This document shows, piece by piece, positions 29,157-38,826 of a stretch of DNA of 49,815 nt; the first letter of the stretch is position 1; every line of letters starts with the position of its first letter. This DNA comes from Microcoleus sp. bin38.metabat.b11b12b14.051. Its GTDB lineage: Bacteria; Cyanobacteriota; Cyanobacteriia; Cyanobacteriales; Microcoleaceae. The position numbers were made by a program, and so were the translations under genes. The notes below the pieces were generated by a model. It worked only from the letters and a program-made list of their open reading frames with translations, did not search any database and was not told the DNA's origin. Where the stretch lies: positions 1-49,815 of the forward strand of contig NZ_JAAFKD010000041.1 of the NCBI RefSeq assembly GCF_013299165.1, in the 5' to 3' direction.

Positions 29157-31586
29157 ATGTGCCTGCAACCAGGAGATATCCTGCGCCAACGTTACCAAAT
29201 TGTTAGTGAATTAGGTCGGGGAGGATTTGCAAGGACATATATAGCTACTGATTTAGACATACCCGATAACCGCCTGTGTGTCGTTAAGGAAATTAAGCAG
29301 CCCAGCAATTCCCAACTCTTACCAGAAGCAAGGGATCGATTTGAAAGAGAAGTTCAAGCTTTGTACCTATTGGGCAGACACCCGCAGATTCCGCAGTTAT
29401 TCGAGAGCTTTGAAGACAATGAAAAGTTTTATTTAATTCAAGAATACATTGAAGGACGTTCGCTCAGGGAACAATTTAATCAAAATCCCCAATGGAATGA
29501 AACGCAAGTAATTGATTTTTTGCAGGATATCTTGCCAGTTATCGCTTTTGTTCACCAAAATAATGTCATTCACCGCGATATCACTCCTTCTAACTTAATT
29601 CGGCGCGATTGCGATGGCAGAATAGTTCTGATTGATTTTGGGGCTGTCAAAGAAATCAGTTCCTTAGAAATCACAGATTCGGGAGAGACTAGAAGTAGAA
29701 CTATTTATACCGAAGGATATGCGCCAGCCGAACAATTGAAGGGTCATCCTCGGCGTTGTAGCGATATTTATGCTGTGGGTATTATTGCCATTGAAGGCTT
29801 GACTGGCTTGCATCCTGCTAAAGATTTCTTGATAGATTCGGGGCAGGGTGATATCGTTTGGCGCTATTCTACTCCCGATCGCCCTATGGTACAGATTAGT
29901 GGCGACATGGAAACGATTTTAAACAAAATGGTGCGCTACTACTTCACAAATCGCTACCAATCTGCGCCTGAAGTTTTGCAGGATTTGAATTCGATCGCCA
30001 CATTGCAGCCACCGCCACCACAACATTTAGAACACAATCCGCCCGTATCTGGACCGTCACCGCCGGAACGCAATAGGTTTTCTCGATCGCACTTTCGCTT
30101 GCTGCTGCTAGGAATTGCAGGAATTATGGCTGGAATTGCGATCGGCCTTTTTCTCCACAACACTCTTACCCCAAAAACTTGCCTTTTCGTGCAAGGTGAT
30201 GCTTTAAGCTGCGGCGAAGAATCTATCCTCAAATCCTCGAACCCTCGATTAAAGCAAAGCGGACTGAATGAATTTGCAAAACACAATTATCGGGAAGCAT
30301 TTAATTTCTTTAAAAGGTCGTGGATAGAAGAAGAACAAAAAGATCCCGAAACCTTGATTTATATGAATAATGCCTTGCTCAAGGCGACAAAAGTCGAGCA
30401 TTACACAATCGCCATTATCGTTCCAGTTGGCATAAACGAACAAGGTAGAGCCGAAATCGATTTGGCTAAACAAATCCTGCGGGGAGTTGCTCAAGCGCAA
30501 ACGGAAGTTAATTTAAAATTATTCAACGCTGACCTAGAGCGCAATCTAAAGGGTTTAGAGTTTCAGGAAAATCAAGCTATTAAAGGCAAAGGTTTACAAG
30601 TCATAATTGCTGACGATGCCAATCTCAAAGAAGAGGCGATCGCCCGTGCTAATTCCCTAGTCAAACTCACAGGTATTTTGGGTGCGATCGGTCACTACAC
30701 TAACCCAACAACAGCCCATACAGTCGATATTTACAACCAAAATCATTTAGTATTAATTTCCCCAGGGAGTACAACAGAAGTAGTCACAGAAAAACGCCGG
30801 AATTTTTTCTTTAGAACTGTTCCTAGCACTAAAGTTAGTGTTGAAGTATTCACAAAATATCTGAGTGAAAAGCAAGGTCAAACCAAAATAGCAGGTTTCT
30901 ACAACTCCAGAAGCGAATCCATCTCGACTTTTTGGGAAGAATTTAGAAAACAGTTTAGAGAACGGGGAGGAACTATTGCAAATATCACAGAGTTTGATTT
31001 GTCGAAAAGCGACTTTGACGTAAAAAAAGCCATCAAAGAAGTCGGGGAAACTGAAAAAATAACGATTGTTTTAAATCCGAGTCACGTCCCACTTTCTGTC
31101 AATAATGCGATGGCACTTTTTCAAGCCAATCTCGATCGCAATTGGGTTGTCGGTACCGGGGGAATATACGGTCAAAAAACCTTAGAAGCTGCCAGTCAGT
31201 TACCGTCTTATGATAAATTCGCAGCAGCAGTCTCTTGGCATCCTTTAAATTCTCCCAACCGCAAATTTATTGAGGATACTCGCAAGCTTTGGAAAGGAGA
31301 TGTCAGTCACCGCACTGCGTTAACCTACGATGCGGCAAAGACGCTGATTCAAGCGATAGAGATGCAGCCACAACCCAGCCGGGAAGGGATGCAAACAACT
31401 ATGGCAGATCCAAATTTTAGCGCTACCGGAGCCACGGGAACAATTCAGTTTGACACAATGGGAGAACGCAAAAATTTTAGTCCTAAATTGGTGCATATTG
31501 TCAAGTGTTCTCAGCAGCAGTTTGGGGTGACTTTTGTGCCGATCGAATTTCCGACAGCCACAGCAGCGGGTTTAAAGTGCGATTGA
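29157..31586 (+). CDS. Ser/Thr kinase with periplasmic binding-protein sensor
   Basis: This 809-residue receptor kinase has a Hanks-type kinase at 1-275: Gly loop GRGGFA (20-25), Lys in VVKEIKQ, catalytic IHRDITPSN, DFG in LIDFGAVKE and APAEQ in place of APE. A Pro-rich linker follows, then one transmembrane helix (LLLLGIAGIMAGIAIGLFL, about 310-330). The outer part of about 400 residues is a Leu/Ile/Val-binding-protein-like fold (YTIAIIVPVGINEQG to the end). The receptor probably senses a small solute outside the membrane and phosphorylates cytoplasmic targets. It is transcribed alone. Confidence 0.85.
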   Translation: MCLQPGDILRQRYQIVSELGRGGFARTYIATDLDIPDNRLCVVKEIKQPSNSQLLPEARDRFEREVQALYLLGRHPQIPQLFESFEDNEKFYLIQEYIEGRSLREQFNQNPQWNETQVIDFLQDILPVIAFVHQNNVIHRDITPSNLIRRDCDGRIVLIDFGAVKEISSLEITDSGETRSRTIYTEGYAPAEQLKGHPRRCSDIYAVGIIAIEGLTGLHPAKDFLIDSGQGDIVWRYSTPDRPMVQISGDMETILNKMVRYYFTNRYQSAPEVLQDLNSIATLQPPPPQHLEHNPPVSGPSPPERNRFSRSHFRLLLLGIAGIMAGIAIGLFLHNTLTPKTCLFVQGDALSCGEESILKSSNPRLKQSGLNEFAKHNYREAFNFFKRSWIEEEQKDPETLIYMNNALLKATKVEHYTIAIIVPVGINEQGRAEIDLAKQILRGVAQAQTEVNLKLFNADLERNLKGLEFQENQAIKGKGLQVIIADDANLKEEAIARANSLVKLTGILGAIGHYTNPTTAHTVDIYNQNHLVLISPGSTTEVVTEKRRNFFFRTVPSTKVSVEVFTKYLSEKQGQTKIAGFYNSRSESISTFWEEFRKQFRERGGTIANITEFDLSKSDFDVKKAIKEVGETEKITIVLNPSHVPLSVNNAMALFQANLDRNWVVGTGGIYGQKTLEAASQLPSYDKFAAAVSWHPLNSPNRKFIEDTRKLWKGDVSHRTALTYDAAKTLIQAIEMQPQPSREGMQTTMADPNFSATGATGTIQFDTMGERKNFSPKLVHIVKCSQQQFGVTFVPIEFPTATAAGLKCD

Positions 31587-31598
31587 TATTAGAAGTCA

Positions 31599-31858
31599 GT
31601 TGTCAGTTGTCAGTTGTCAGTTGTCATTTGTCATTATATTTCTTCCAAAAGTCTTTTTAATCAGCTTTTGGAACGGGCAAGATGCCCATTCCACAGAAAA
31701 AAAATTTGTGGAACGGGCATCTTGCCCGTTCCTAGCTATTTTTGCAATCTTGTCTATTAGTCATTAGTCATCAGTCATTAGTCAGAAGGAAGAAAGGACT
31801 AAAGTCCTCACTACGAACCTAATTAACCGTTTGTAGTGAGGACTTTAGTCCTTCTTCA
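31599..31858. repeat. Chromosomal small repeats
   Basis: This gap contains three families. One is a direct repeat of GTCAGTT units at 31599-31635. The second is a palindrome of TGGAACGGGCAAGATGCCC type with a second partner at 31669-31733. The third is the GGACTAAAGTCC palindrome at 31794-31858. No gene is visible. The last may act as a bidirectional terminator between the convergent kinase and channel genes. Confidence 0.75.
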
Positions 31859-31860
31859 AT

Positions 31861-32919
31861 TTAGTTTGGAGGGCGCGGGAGGCGAAAACTCAGGGGGCTG
31901 AGGATTTGATTGAGAGTTCGCAATTGTTCGGCGGTGCCCAAACAAATTAGCGTATCTCCTCCTTCGATCGCAGTTTCTCCAGTTGGCCCGACAATCAAAG
32001 TCCCGCCAGCGCGCCGTATCGCTAAAACTAACGCCCCGGATTGCGATCGCAATTTAGCATTTCTCAAAGTTTGTCCGACGTAGACACAACTATTGGGATC
32101 TACCAGAAATTCTTCCATGTAAAAAGAACTATCAGTGCCCGTCAAAACCCCATCTAAAAAATCCATCACTTGAGGTCTTAAAGCCGCCGCTGCCATGCGT
32201 TTACCGCCCGTAATGTAGGGGGATACAACCGCATCAGCACCGCCCCGCTGCAACTTCTTTACTGCTTCTTCTGTAGTCGCACGGGCGATCGCCCGTACCT
32301 TCGGATTCAGAGTTTTCGCCGACAGTACAGTGTATAAATTCTCGGCATCCGACGGTAAAGCTGCTACTATGCAAAGTGCGCGATCGATCCCCACATTTAG
32401 CAAAATTTCGTCCAGAGTCGCGTCTCCCTGCACCGCCGTATACCCCAGCGCCAAAGCAGCCTGCACCGACTGTACCGCCAAATCTACCACCACAAAAGGA
32501 ATGTTTTCTGCCTGAAATTCCAAGGCAATCTGCCGCCCAGTGCGCCCGAAACCGCAGAGAATGTAATGCCCGATCAAAGAATCTACCAAACGCCGCTGTT
32601 GCCTAATTCTTGCTCCTTCTTGAAAATATCCTTGAATCAGCGCTTCTGTAAAGCGGTTGACGATATAACCAATAGCAATCACGCCCATCAATATCAGGCA
32701 CATGGTGAACATTCGCCCGCGTCTGCCGAGGGGATGAATTTCGCCATATCCGACAGTTGCTAAGGTAAATACTGTCATGTAAGCGGCATCCAGTAAAGGC
32801 CATTTTTCTACCTGCCAATACCAGAGAGTACCGGTGCAGAAAATGCCACCAAGGCTAATGATGCCGCCCGTTAACTGTGTTTGCAGGCGCTGGTACTTTT
32901 GCTCTAGAGTTGAATACAC
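31861..32919 (-). CDS. Potassium channel with RCK (TrkA) domains
   Basis: This 352-residue protein has two transmembrane helices flanking a pore with selectivity filter TVGYGE (about 55-60). A regulator-of-K-conductance module follows: Rossmann-like TrkA-N with YILCGFGRTGRQIA (about 115-128) and DATLDE, then TrkA-C at the end. It is a KefB/Kch-like ligand-gated K+ channel of the inner membrane. The start is GTG. No partner gene is next to it. Confidence 0.9.
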   Translation of the reverse strand: MYSTLEQKYQRLQTQLTGGIISLGGIFCTGTLWYWQVEKWPLLDAAYMTVFTLATVGYGEIHPLGRRGRMFTMCLILMGVIAIGYIVNRFTEALIQGYFQEGARIRQQRRLVDSLIGHYILCGFGRTGRQIALEFQAENIPFVVVDLAVQSVQAALALGYTAVQGDATLDEILLNVGIDRALCIVAALPSDAENLYTVLSAKTLNPKVRAIARATTEEAVKKLQRGGADAVVSPYITGGKRMAAAALRPQVMDFLDGVLTGTDSSFYMEEFLVDPNSCVYVGQTLRNAKLRSQSGALVLAIRRAGGTLIVGPTGETAIEGGDTLICLGTAEQLRTLNQILSPLSFRLPRPPN

Positions 32920-33033
32920 CGATCGCCCTGACCTATTATTTATTAGATGCTACTAAATTTAAACATATCCAGAATTGTCCAAAAACCAGGTTTTTGTGTA
33001 GATATTTTGGTGCGAAACTCAAGACTTTGCCTC

Positions 33034-36027
33034 TTAACCGGGTTTTTTTGGTGTTAGCCCCGATCGACTTTTAACGCCATCACAGAGGTGGCGATTGCTC
33101 GAATTGGCGATCGCATTTGTCTGAAAGTAATTCCGTACCCGATTGCAGCCCTGCACCAACAAATCGTCAAGATCGAGATTCCACAGTATCACCGTACCAT
33201 CTGCACTCGCACTAGCGATCGCCTTACCATCAGGACTAAAACTCGCACTCGAAACCGCAGCCTTATTACCTCTTAAAATGTGTAGGGGAAGTGCCCCCGT
33301 GCCTGCCCCCGTGCCTGCCCCCGTGCCTGCCCCCGTACCTGCCCTGCTGTCAACTTTCCAGAGTCTCAATATCTTATCTTTGCTTGCAGATAGCAACATT
33401 TGACTATCGGGACTAAAACTAATATTTGTGAATCCACTTGTATGCTTTAAAATACTTAGCGGTATACCGTCTTTGCTCCAAATTATCGCAGTTCCTCCAG
33501 CACTTGCCGCCGCCAGCATTTCTCCGTCGGGACTGAAACTTGCACTCACAATTTGCTCGCTATCAATCTGTAGAATTTGTAGCAACTTGATATCGCTACT
33601 TGCCTCGACTGACTGCTGTTTTTGCATTTTTTGCACAAGTTTTGTCAAACTCCACATTTTAACAGTGCCATCATTGCCAGCCGCCGCAAGTATCTGACCA
33701 TCTGGACTAAAAGTCATGCGAGTTATCCAACCTTGATTTACTTTAAAACTTAACAATTCTTGCCCGTTAATTTGCCAAAACTTAACAGTTCCGTCGGCAC
33801 TTGCTGAAACAATTGTTTGGCCATCTGGACTCAAACAAACGCTGGTTAGTTTAGCGCTATGTCCTGTTAAATTGTGCATCAACTTTCCGTTATTTTGCCA
33901 AATCTTGACAGTTTTGTCGTCGCTGGTAGAAACAACTATCTGACCGCTAGGATTGAAGATTGCACTTATAATTTTATCAGTATGCCCGGTCAATGTTGCT
34001 TGTAAAGTTCCATTAGTTTGCCAAAGTTTGATATCATTGTCATGGGTAGCTGTAGCGAGTATTTGACTGTCGGGACTGAAGCTCGCGAAAGCAAGGTTAC
34101 TGGCTTGACTCTGGAAGCTGCGGCGTGCGGTGAATCTGTAAACTGCCTGTTCTAGGGCGATCGCCACTCGCGTCTGAATTTCTGAACTCACTCCGAGCGA
34201 TCGCTTCATTTCAGTAGCAGCCCTGATGCTTTCTAGCAAAGCTTCGTCTTTTTTATCAGCAGCAAATAGCGTTTCTGATAGTACGCTGAGAGTCAGAATT
34301 TTGTTATTTCTTTCTTCGATTGACGGTTTCACCCAAAATGCTACAATCAGGATTGATATTAATATTGCTGCGCCTCCTGTAAGAAGTGCTAATCTGATGT
34401 TGTACTCGCGCCATAACTTATATTGAGTAATTCTTTTCTGTTTTTGTGCTTCTGCAAGTTCCTCTAGTAACTTTTTTTCGCGGCGCAGTTGCTCCATTTC
34501 AGCTTGAGTTTTTTTTTCGCGATCGCGAAACCTGGCAAATTCCGCTTCTTGGCTAATACCTAAAAATTGATAATCTTGCGCGCTCAAACTTTTATTAGCA
34601 GCCCACTCTCGCGCATCTGCCAATGCTTGACCGCGCAACAATCGAGATTCATCTTGACAATCTGATGCTATCCATGCTATTAGTGATTCGGCATAGGGGC
34701 GCAAGTCGCCGAGTGCTTTTTCTACCCAGTTTTGGTCAAAAATAGCTGCATAAATGCGGTTGGATACAGTTAATTTTCCGGCTCGTTTTACGACTAATCC
34801 GCTCAGCCGCAATTCTGTTTGTTCGGGAGAGTTATCGGCCCAGATCCCCCCTGCCAGGGCGGGCACGGGGGCACCGCCCCTACAATCGGGGGGTTCTGAA
34901 AGTTCCTCATTCCTGGTTAATTTGACTGAGGGGAATTCTGGCATTTTCTCCCCCCTTCTTAAGGGGGGTTGGGGGGGATCGACTTGCATTTCCTCCCCCC
35001 TTCTTAAGGGGGGTTGGGGGGAATCGACTTGCAAGATTTTTTGATATAGTCCTAACAACCTACTAGCGCGGTACTGACTTCTGAAAAGGCGATCGCGAAT
35101 TGTTTTGAGGTGTACCGGTTCATCGGAGGATTCCCAATTATCAATAATCTGAGATTGTACTATTTCACCAATTAATAATTGGTTCGTAGTAAGGACTTCA
35201 GTCCTTATTTCCTCATTTACACCATAAATAATAGAAGTATCTCCTAAGCATTTAATATTTTGCAGAATCAGCTTACAAAGCTTTTGAGTCAGAAACGGCT
35301 GTCCTCCCGTCCAATCCAAAATCTCTTGTAAAACCTCTTGAGGATTGTCAAATTCTCCCTCAAATCCCTTAGCTAAAGGCAGAGATTCCTGTAAATTAAA
35401 GCCGTATAATTCAATAGCCAAACCGATATTAAACGGCGTGCGGATTGGATCGGAAATCAAATCAGACGGCGAAGCAACTCCCAGCAAAGCAAAAGTTAAC
35501 CGCTGGTATTCTGACTTGACAGCGCGTTTGTTGTAGCAAGATCGAATTAGAGCAAAAAAATCATCTAGCGGTTCTTGAAAACTGAGAACACTATCAATTT
35601 CATCAATAAAAATGACAATCGGTTGAGCAATTTTTGCCAGCAGCAACTCCTCAATTAACTCTCCTAAGCGCTGCACGGGCGGCATCAACTCTCTCTCCCG
35701 CCACCAAGTCATAAACTCGACGGGGTTAAACAGGTTGAAGCTGCACAAAAGCTTGTAAGCGACGCCGCCGTACCACTTATCCAGAGAGACTTGCTGGCTG
35801 CCAATGTCCGAAAGGTCGATCGTAGCACAAGCAATGCGATCGGCCGAGAGCTTTTGTACGGTTTGAACTAATAAGCTGGATTTGCCCATTTGTCGGGAAT
35901 TGAGCACGTAACAAAACTCTCCGGCTTTCAGGGCTTGATAGAGTGCAAAGTCGGCTTGGCGGACTACATAAGTAGGTGCATCTTGCGGAAGACTGCCGCC
36001 GATTTGATATTGGTAATCGACTATCAT
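33034..36027 (-). CDS. AAA_35 ATPase with seven WD40 repeats
   Basis: This 997-residue protein has an N-terminal AAA_35 domain (1-310) with Walker A NSRQMGKSSL (about 43-52) and Walker B IFIDEIDSV. A low-complexity insert lies at about 330-400, then a regulatory region and one transmembrane helix (about 543-565, LLTGGAAILISILIVAFWV). Seven WD40 repeats (about 640-970; e.g. DGTVKFW, DGTVKMW, DGTVILW) make a complete propeller. It is a membrane-linked signalling NTPase typical of filamentous cyanobacteria. Several stretches are translated chromosomal repeats (QPPLRRGE twice; GTGAGTGAGTG). The ATG start has no competing alternative. Confidence 0.85.
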   Translation of the reverse strand: MIVDYQYQIGGSLPQDAPTYVVRQADFALYQALKAGEFCYVLNSRQMGKSSLLVQTVQKLSADRIACATIDLSDIGSQQVSLDKWYGGVAYKLLCSFNLFNPVEFMTWWRERELMPPVQRLGELIEELLLAKIAQPIVIFIDEIDSVLSFQEPLDDFFALIRSCYNKRAVKSEYQRLTFALLGVASPSDLISDPIRTPFNIGLAIELYGFNLQESLPLAKGFEGEFDNPQEVLQEILDWTGGQPFLTQKLCKLILQNIKCLGDTSIIYGVNEEIRTEVLTTNQLLIGEIVQSQIIDNWESSDEPVHLKTIRDRLFRSQYRASRLLGLYQKILQVDSPQPPLRRGEEMQVDPPQPPLRRGEKMPEFPSVKLTRNEELSEPPDCRGGAPVPALAGGIWADNSPEQTELRLSGLVVKRAGKLTVSNRIYAAIFDQNWVEKALGDLRPYAESLIAWIASDCQDESRLLRGQALADAREWAANKSLSAQDYQFLGISQEAEFARFRDREKKTQAEMEQLRREKKLLEELAEAQKQKRITQYKLWREYNIRLALLTGGAAILISILIVAFWVKPSIEERNNKILTLSVLSETLFAADKKDEALLESIRAATEMKRSLGVSSEIQTRVAIALEQAVYRFTARRSFQSQASNLAFASFSPDSQILATATHDNDIKLWQTNGTLQATLTGHTDKIISAIFNPSGQIVVSTSDDKTVKIWQNNGKLMHNLTGHSAKLTSVCLSPDGQTIVSASADGTVKFWQINGQELLSFKVNQGWITRMTFSPDGQILAAAGNDGTVKMWSLTKLVQKMQKQQSVEASSDIKLLQILQIDSEQIVSASFSPDGEMLAAASAGGTAIIWSKDGIPLSILKHTSGFTNISFSPDSQMLLSASKDKILRLWKVDSRAGTGAGTGAGTGAGTGALPLHILRGNKAAVSSASFSPDGKAIASASADGTVILWNLDLDDLLVQGCNRVRNYFQTNAIANSSNRHLCDGVKSRSGLTPKKPG
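33288..33350. repeat. GTGCCTGCCCCC tandem units in the WD40 gene
   Basis: A 12-bp unit is repeated about four times; on the minus strand it encodes (GAGT)n between the sixth and seventh WD40 blades. It represents slippage in frame. Confidence 0.85.
34835..35036. repeat. Chromosomal repeats inserted in frame
   Basis: Two copies of a CCCCCCTTCTTAAGGGGGG-type repeat and one GGGCACGGGGGCACCGCCCC palindrome lie in the coding sequence. They encode QPPLRRGE twice and PDCRGGAPVPALAGG. A GGTTCGTAGTAAGGACTTC module follows at 35184-35208, also translated. Confidence 0.85.
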
Positions 36028-36046
36028 AAGCTTGCGTTTAGTTAGA

Positions 36047-36550
36047 TTATTTTGTCACTTCCGTTGTGCCTTGGCCGCAAATAAGTTTGCCATTTTGATA
36101 AATTGGTTCCCCTGGTTCAATTGTACCGCGATCGTCAGCTTCGCACAAGATGGATCTTGTTCTCATTTCATCTTTAGCAGCATTGGGATCGACTTCTTTG
36201 GCAGGAACTAGAAAGACAGCACCAACATAACTTTTTTCTGTTTTTTGCTTGGACACTCCATAATTAAAAGCAGCTTGCTTTCTAGCCAGAGTTGAATACT
36301 TGTAGTTGGTTGTTTCGGTTTTAAGCCGAAGTTCTAAAGCAGCAATAGAATTGCTAAAAGCATTGTTTTCTGCAAATTTAGCTTGCTGACCTTTGTTCAG
36401 CGAACTAACATACTGTTTGCCTTCTGATTGCTTAGCCTTATTTGCCATATTCAGATAAGATGGTACAGCGATCGCGGTCAATACTCCAATACACATTAAA
36501 AGCACTAAACATCCGCAACCATTAGCTGGCTTAGAATTTTCTTGACGCAT
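36047..36550 (-). CDS. Pilin-like protein, divergent N-terminus, 167 aa
   Basis: The C-terminal domain matches the canonical pilin-like protein at 42857: KQYVSSLNKGQQAKFAENNA, then SYVGAVFLVPAK and a Cys pair near the end. The N-terminus has a hydrophobic helix (CLVLLMCIGVLTAIAVPSYL) but no G-FTLVE prepilin peptidase site; a Cys-rich GCGC replaces it. It may be a minor pilin processed differently, or not assembled. AGGAG precedes the ATG. It is a paralogue of the next gene, with the same leader (AACAAAGAGGA). Confidence 0.7.
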   Translation of the reverse strand: MRQENSKPANGCGCLVLLMCIGVLTAIAVPSYLNMANKAKQSEGKQYVSSLNKGQQAKFAENNAFSNSIAALELRLKTETTNYKYSTLARKQAAFNYGVSKQKTEKSYVGAVFLVPAKEVDPNAAKDEMRTRSILCEADDRGTIEPGEPIYQNGKLICGQGTTEVTK

Positions 36551-36656
36551 GGTATAATCTCCTCTTTGTTTGTAGTAAGGACTTTAGTCCTTGAAAAATC
36601 AAGTAAATGCCGATTTAATATTGTAATCGGCTGTCATGATCCGCCCTAAATTTAAA

Positions 36657-37172
36657 TTATTCGGTCACTGCTGTCGTGCCTTTGCCGCAAGCAGTTTTAC
36701 CATTTTGATAAGTGGGTTCTGCCACTTGAATTAAACCTGGAAAATCAGCTTTGCACAATATGGCTATTGTCTTGAGTTCATCTTTGGCAGCATTTTGATC
36801 GACTTCTTTAGCAGGAACTACAAAGACACCGCCCACATAACTTGTATTTTTTAAGTGCTTGGATAGTCCATAATTAAATGCTGCTTGCTTGGTGGCATGA
36901 ACTGAATACTTGTAATTTGGGGTTTCAGTTTGAATGCCTGTTGCCAATGCTTCAACAGAATTAGCCAAAGTATTTTTTTGAGCAAAATAGGCTGTTTGCC
37001 CTCTGTTCATTGAGCTAAGATACTGTTTTGGTTCCGATGGCATCTCCCGAATTTTATCGTTAATAAATGAGGGGTGAGCTAGCACGCCAATTACTCCGAC
37101 GTACATTGAAAACAAGAAGCATTCGTAACGATAAACTGAAATGATAGCTGATAGAGAATTTTCTGGACTCAT
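36657..37172 (-). CDS. Pilin-like paralogue, N-terminus degraded, 171 aa
   Basis: Closely related to the previous gene across the whole C-terminal domain (KQYLSSMNRGQTAYFAQKNT; SYVGGVFVVPAKEVDQNAAK). The N-terminal helix (YECFLFSMYVGVIGVLAHPS) is no longer a credible class III signal: there is no FTLVE, and His and Pro interrupt it. The gene may be drifting to a pseudogene or serve a soluble role. It lies 106 bases upstream of its paralogue, on the same strand. Confidence 0.65.
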   Translation of the reverse strand: MSPENSLSAIISVYRYECFLFSMYVGVIGVLAHPSFINDKIREMPSEPKQYLSSMNRGQTAYFAQKNTLANSVEALATGIQTETPNYKYSVHATKQAAFNYGLSKHLKNTSYVGGVFVVPAKEVDQNAAKDELKTIAILCKADFPGLIQVAEPTYQNGKTACGKGTTAVTE

Positions 37173-37204
37173 GGTAGTGTATCCTCTTTGTTTATAGTAA
37201 AACC

Positions 37205-37345
37205 GATAGTCCGACAGTCCGACAGGGAATGAATTCCCTGTCTCAAAGCTTAAGTCCTCTAAAGAGGACTAATGAATTTAAAAGTCTTCTTCTTAGTCCT
37301 CTTTAGAGGACTTTCGCTTTGAGGCAGGGGTTTAAACCCCTGCTG
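37205..37345. repeat. Nested palindromic repeats
   Basis: Adjacent inverted repeats include GACAGGGAATGAATTCCCTGTC, CCTCTAAAGAGG (twice) and GCAGGGGTTTAAACCCCTGC. The same set reappears at 38.9-39.1 kb. No gene is seen here. Confidence 0.8.
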
Positions 37346-37420
37346 GACTTTGGGTTTGACGTGTTTTTTTTCAGGAATGGGCAGATACTGGGAGCGAGGA
37401 AAACGAGGAAATACTAATTC

Positions 37421-37981
37421 CTAATATCGCAACTTTGATGCTTCTTTTTTGTCGGAATATTCTGGTTTAATCGTTTTAGTGCCGATCGCAAAATCGCGCA
37501 ACTCCACCCTCGTAAACTTGACACCCCACGGATCGGTGGTTGTATCCAACTCCTCCACTAAAGTATTATTGAGTTGATGGCGAGCTGTATGAAGTTCCTC
37601 GACAGTTAACTTAGCAATCTGAGTCCGAATGCAAAGAATCAGCATATTGAACATAGCTTCCTTGAGATTCTGCACTTTGTAGGAAGCTTTTTCTAAGTCA
37701 ATTACTCGCCAGTACACAATAAATTCCAGGGTGACAAAAACGCGATCGTGAGTTGCACATTGTTGCGGTGGCAGTTTTAACATTTGCTCGCGCAGAGTTT
37801 GTTGGTAGGCGACTTGCTCGACAAAGGGAATCAGAAATGTGATACCAGGTTCTAGTTTTTTGCGATCGTACTTTCCGAAAATTTCAACTAAAGCCTCATC
37901 TCCTTGACGGACAATTTTAACGCTGCTGGCTAAGGATACTCCGGTGATTGCAAACAACACCATCAAAAAATACTGATACAT
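37421..37981 (-). CDS. SPFH/Band 7 protein, short form
   Basis: An N-terminal hydrophobic anchor (about 3-20) leads into a prohibitin-homology domain: VRQGDEALVEIFGKYDRKK, GITFLIPFVE, DRVFVTLEFIVYWRV and LGVKFTRVELRDF-like end. At 186 residues it lacks the long C-terminal helical part of stomatins (about 260-320). It may form a short membrane scaffold. The NfeD-like gene 214 bases upstream on the same strand is its classic partner. Confidence 0.8.
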   Translation of the reverse strand: MYQYFLMVLFAITGVSLASSVKIVRQGDEALVEIFGKYDRKKLEPGITFLIPFVEQVAYQQTLREQMLKLPPQQCATHDRVFVTLEFIVYWRVIDLEKASYKVQNLKEAMFNMLILCIRTQIAKLTVEELHTARHQLNNTLVEELDTTTDPWGVKFTRVELRDFAIGTKTIKPEYSDKKEASKLRY

Positions 37982-38013
37982 AGTGAATCTCCTAAACAGT
38001 TGACAGTTGATAG

Positions 38014-38165
38014 TTGACAGTTGACAGTGATTTCTTAGTCCGCGGAGGCGGACTTTGTTTGTGTAGAAGCGATTTCAATCGCCGATCGATCAAAGTTGAC
38101 AGTTGACAGTGATTTCTTAGTCCGCGGAGGCGGACTTTGTTTGTGTAGAAGCGATTTCAATCGCC
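38014..38165. repeat. Direct duplication between SPFH and NfeD genes
   Basis: A block of about 75 bases (TTGACAGTGATTTCTTAGTC to CAATCGCCG) occurs twice in tandem, at 38014 and 38095. It includes the CCGCGGAGGCGG module. It separates the two genes of the pair. Confidence 0.75.
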
Positions 38166-38194
38166 GTCTAATAAAAGAAATAACAAACCCAGAT

Positions 38195-38734
38195 TTAGCT
38201 GTTGTGAATTAATCTGTCAGGTATCACAATCAGCGTGTTTCCTTCCCGGCGCAAAACGTAAACTTTTTGTCGGGATGCGATTAGTTGGGAATCTTCATTG
38301 CGAGCTTTCCAAGAAGCACCCTCATAAATCACCATTCCAGTTTCTCCAGATAGAATTTCGGAGATAGTTGTTGCTGCGGTGGATTCAGGAATGACAAACT
38401 TTTTGCGAAAAATGAAAATTGGTCTAATCCAGATACTCAGCGCGAGGGCTATTCCCATCCAGTAGGATATCTGCCAGTCAAAATCTTCATACATTACATT
38501 TGCCCAACTGAATTGAAATGTTACCGATCCTCTCCACAAAATAAAGGATGAAATTAGAGCAGCAACTCCCATCATCAGCAGGTAATATCTGTATCTTTGT
38601 GGCTGAGTTGTGATGATTAATAGATCGATCGCACTTAGCACAACCCCTAGCAGCAACCAAAACATCGGCGGTGTGAAGGCGAAACCCGATCGATTAGTGG
38701 CTGACGCCAGCGACCAAATTAGGATAGAATGCAC
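38195..38734 (-). CDS. NfeD-like membrane protein
   Basis: This 179-residue protein has four hydrophobic segments in the first 115 residues, followed by an OB-fold NfeD C-terminal domain (SGETGMVIYEGASWKARNED, QKVYVLRREGNTLIVIPD). It starts with GTG, backed by a perfect AGGAGGT nine bases upstream. NfeD proteins work with SPFH proteins in membrane microdomains. The promoter side carries an 11-bp tandem module (38827-38859), and a truncated copy of the first part of this gene lies near 39.7 kb. Confidence 0.78.
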   Translation of the reverse strand: MHSILIWSLASATNRSGFAFTPPMFWLLLGVVLSAIDLLIITTQPQRYRYYLLMMGVAALISSFILWRGSVTFQFSWANVMYEDFDWQISYWMGIALALSIWIRPIFIFRKKFVIPESTAATTISEILSGETGMVIYEGASWKARNEDSQLIASRQKVYVLRREGNTLIVIPDRLIHNS

Positions 38735-38826
38735 AATGCTTTTACCTCCTTTAGACAGTGCTGAACCTTGTTATTTCTAATCTAATCAGGCCGCTATTTG
38801 AGTTGGTGAGTGACTTATTGGAAAAT

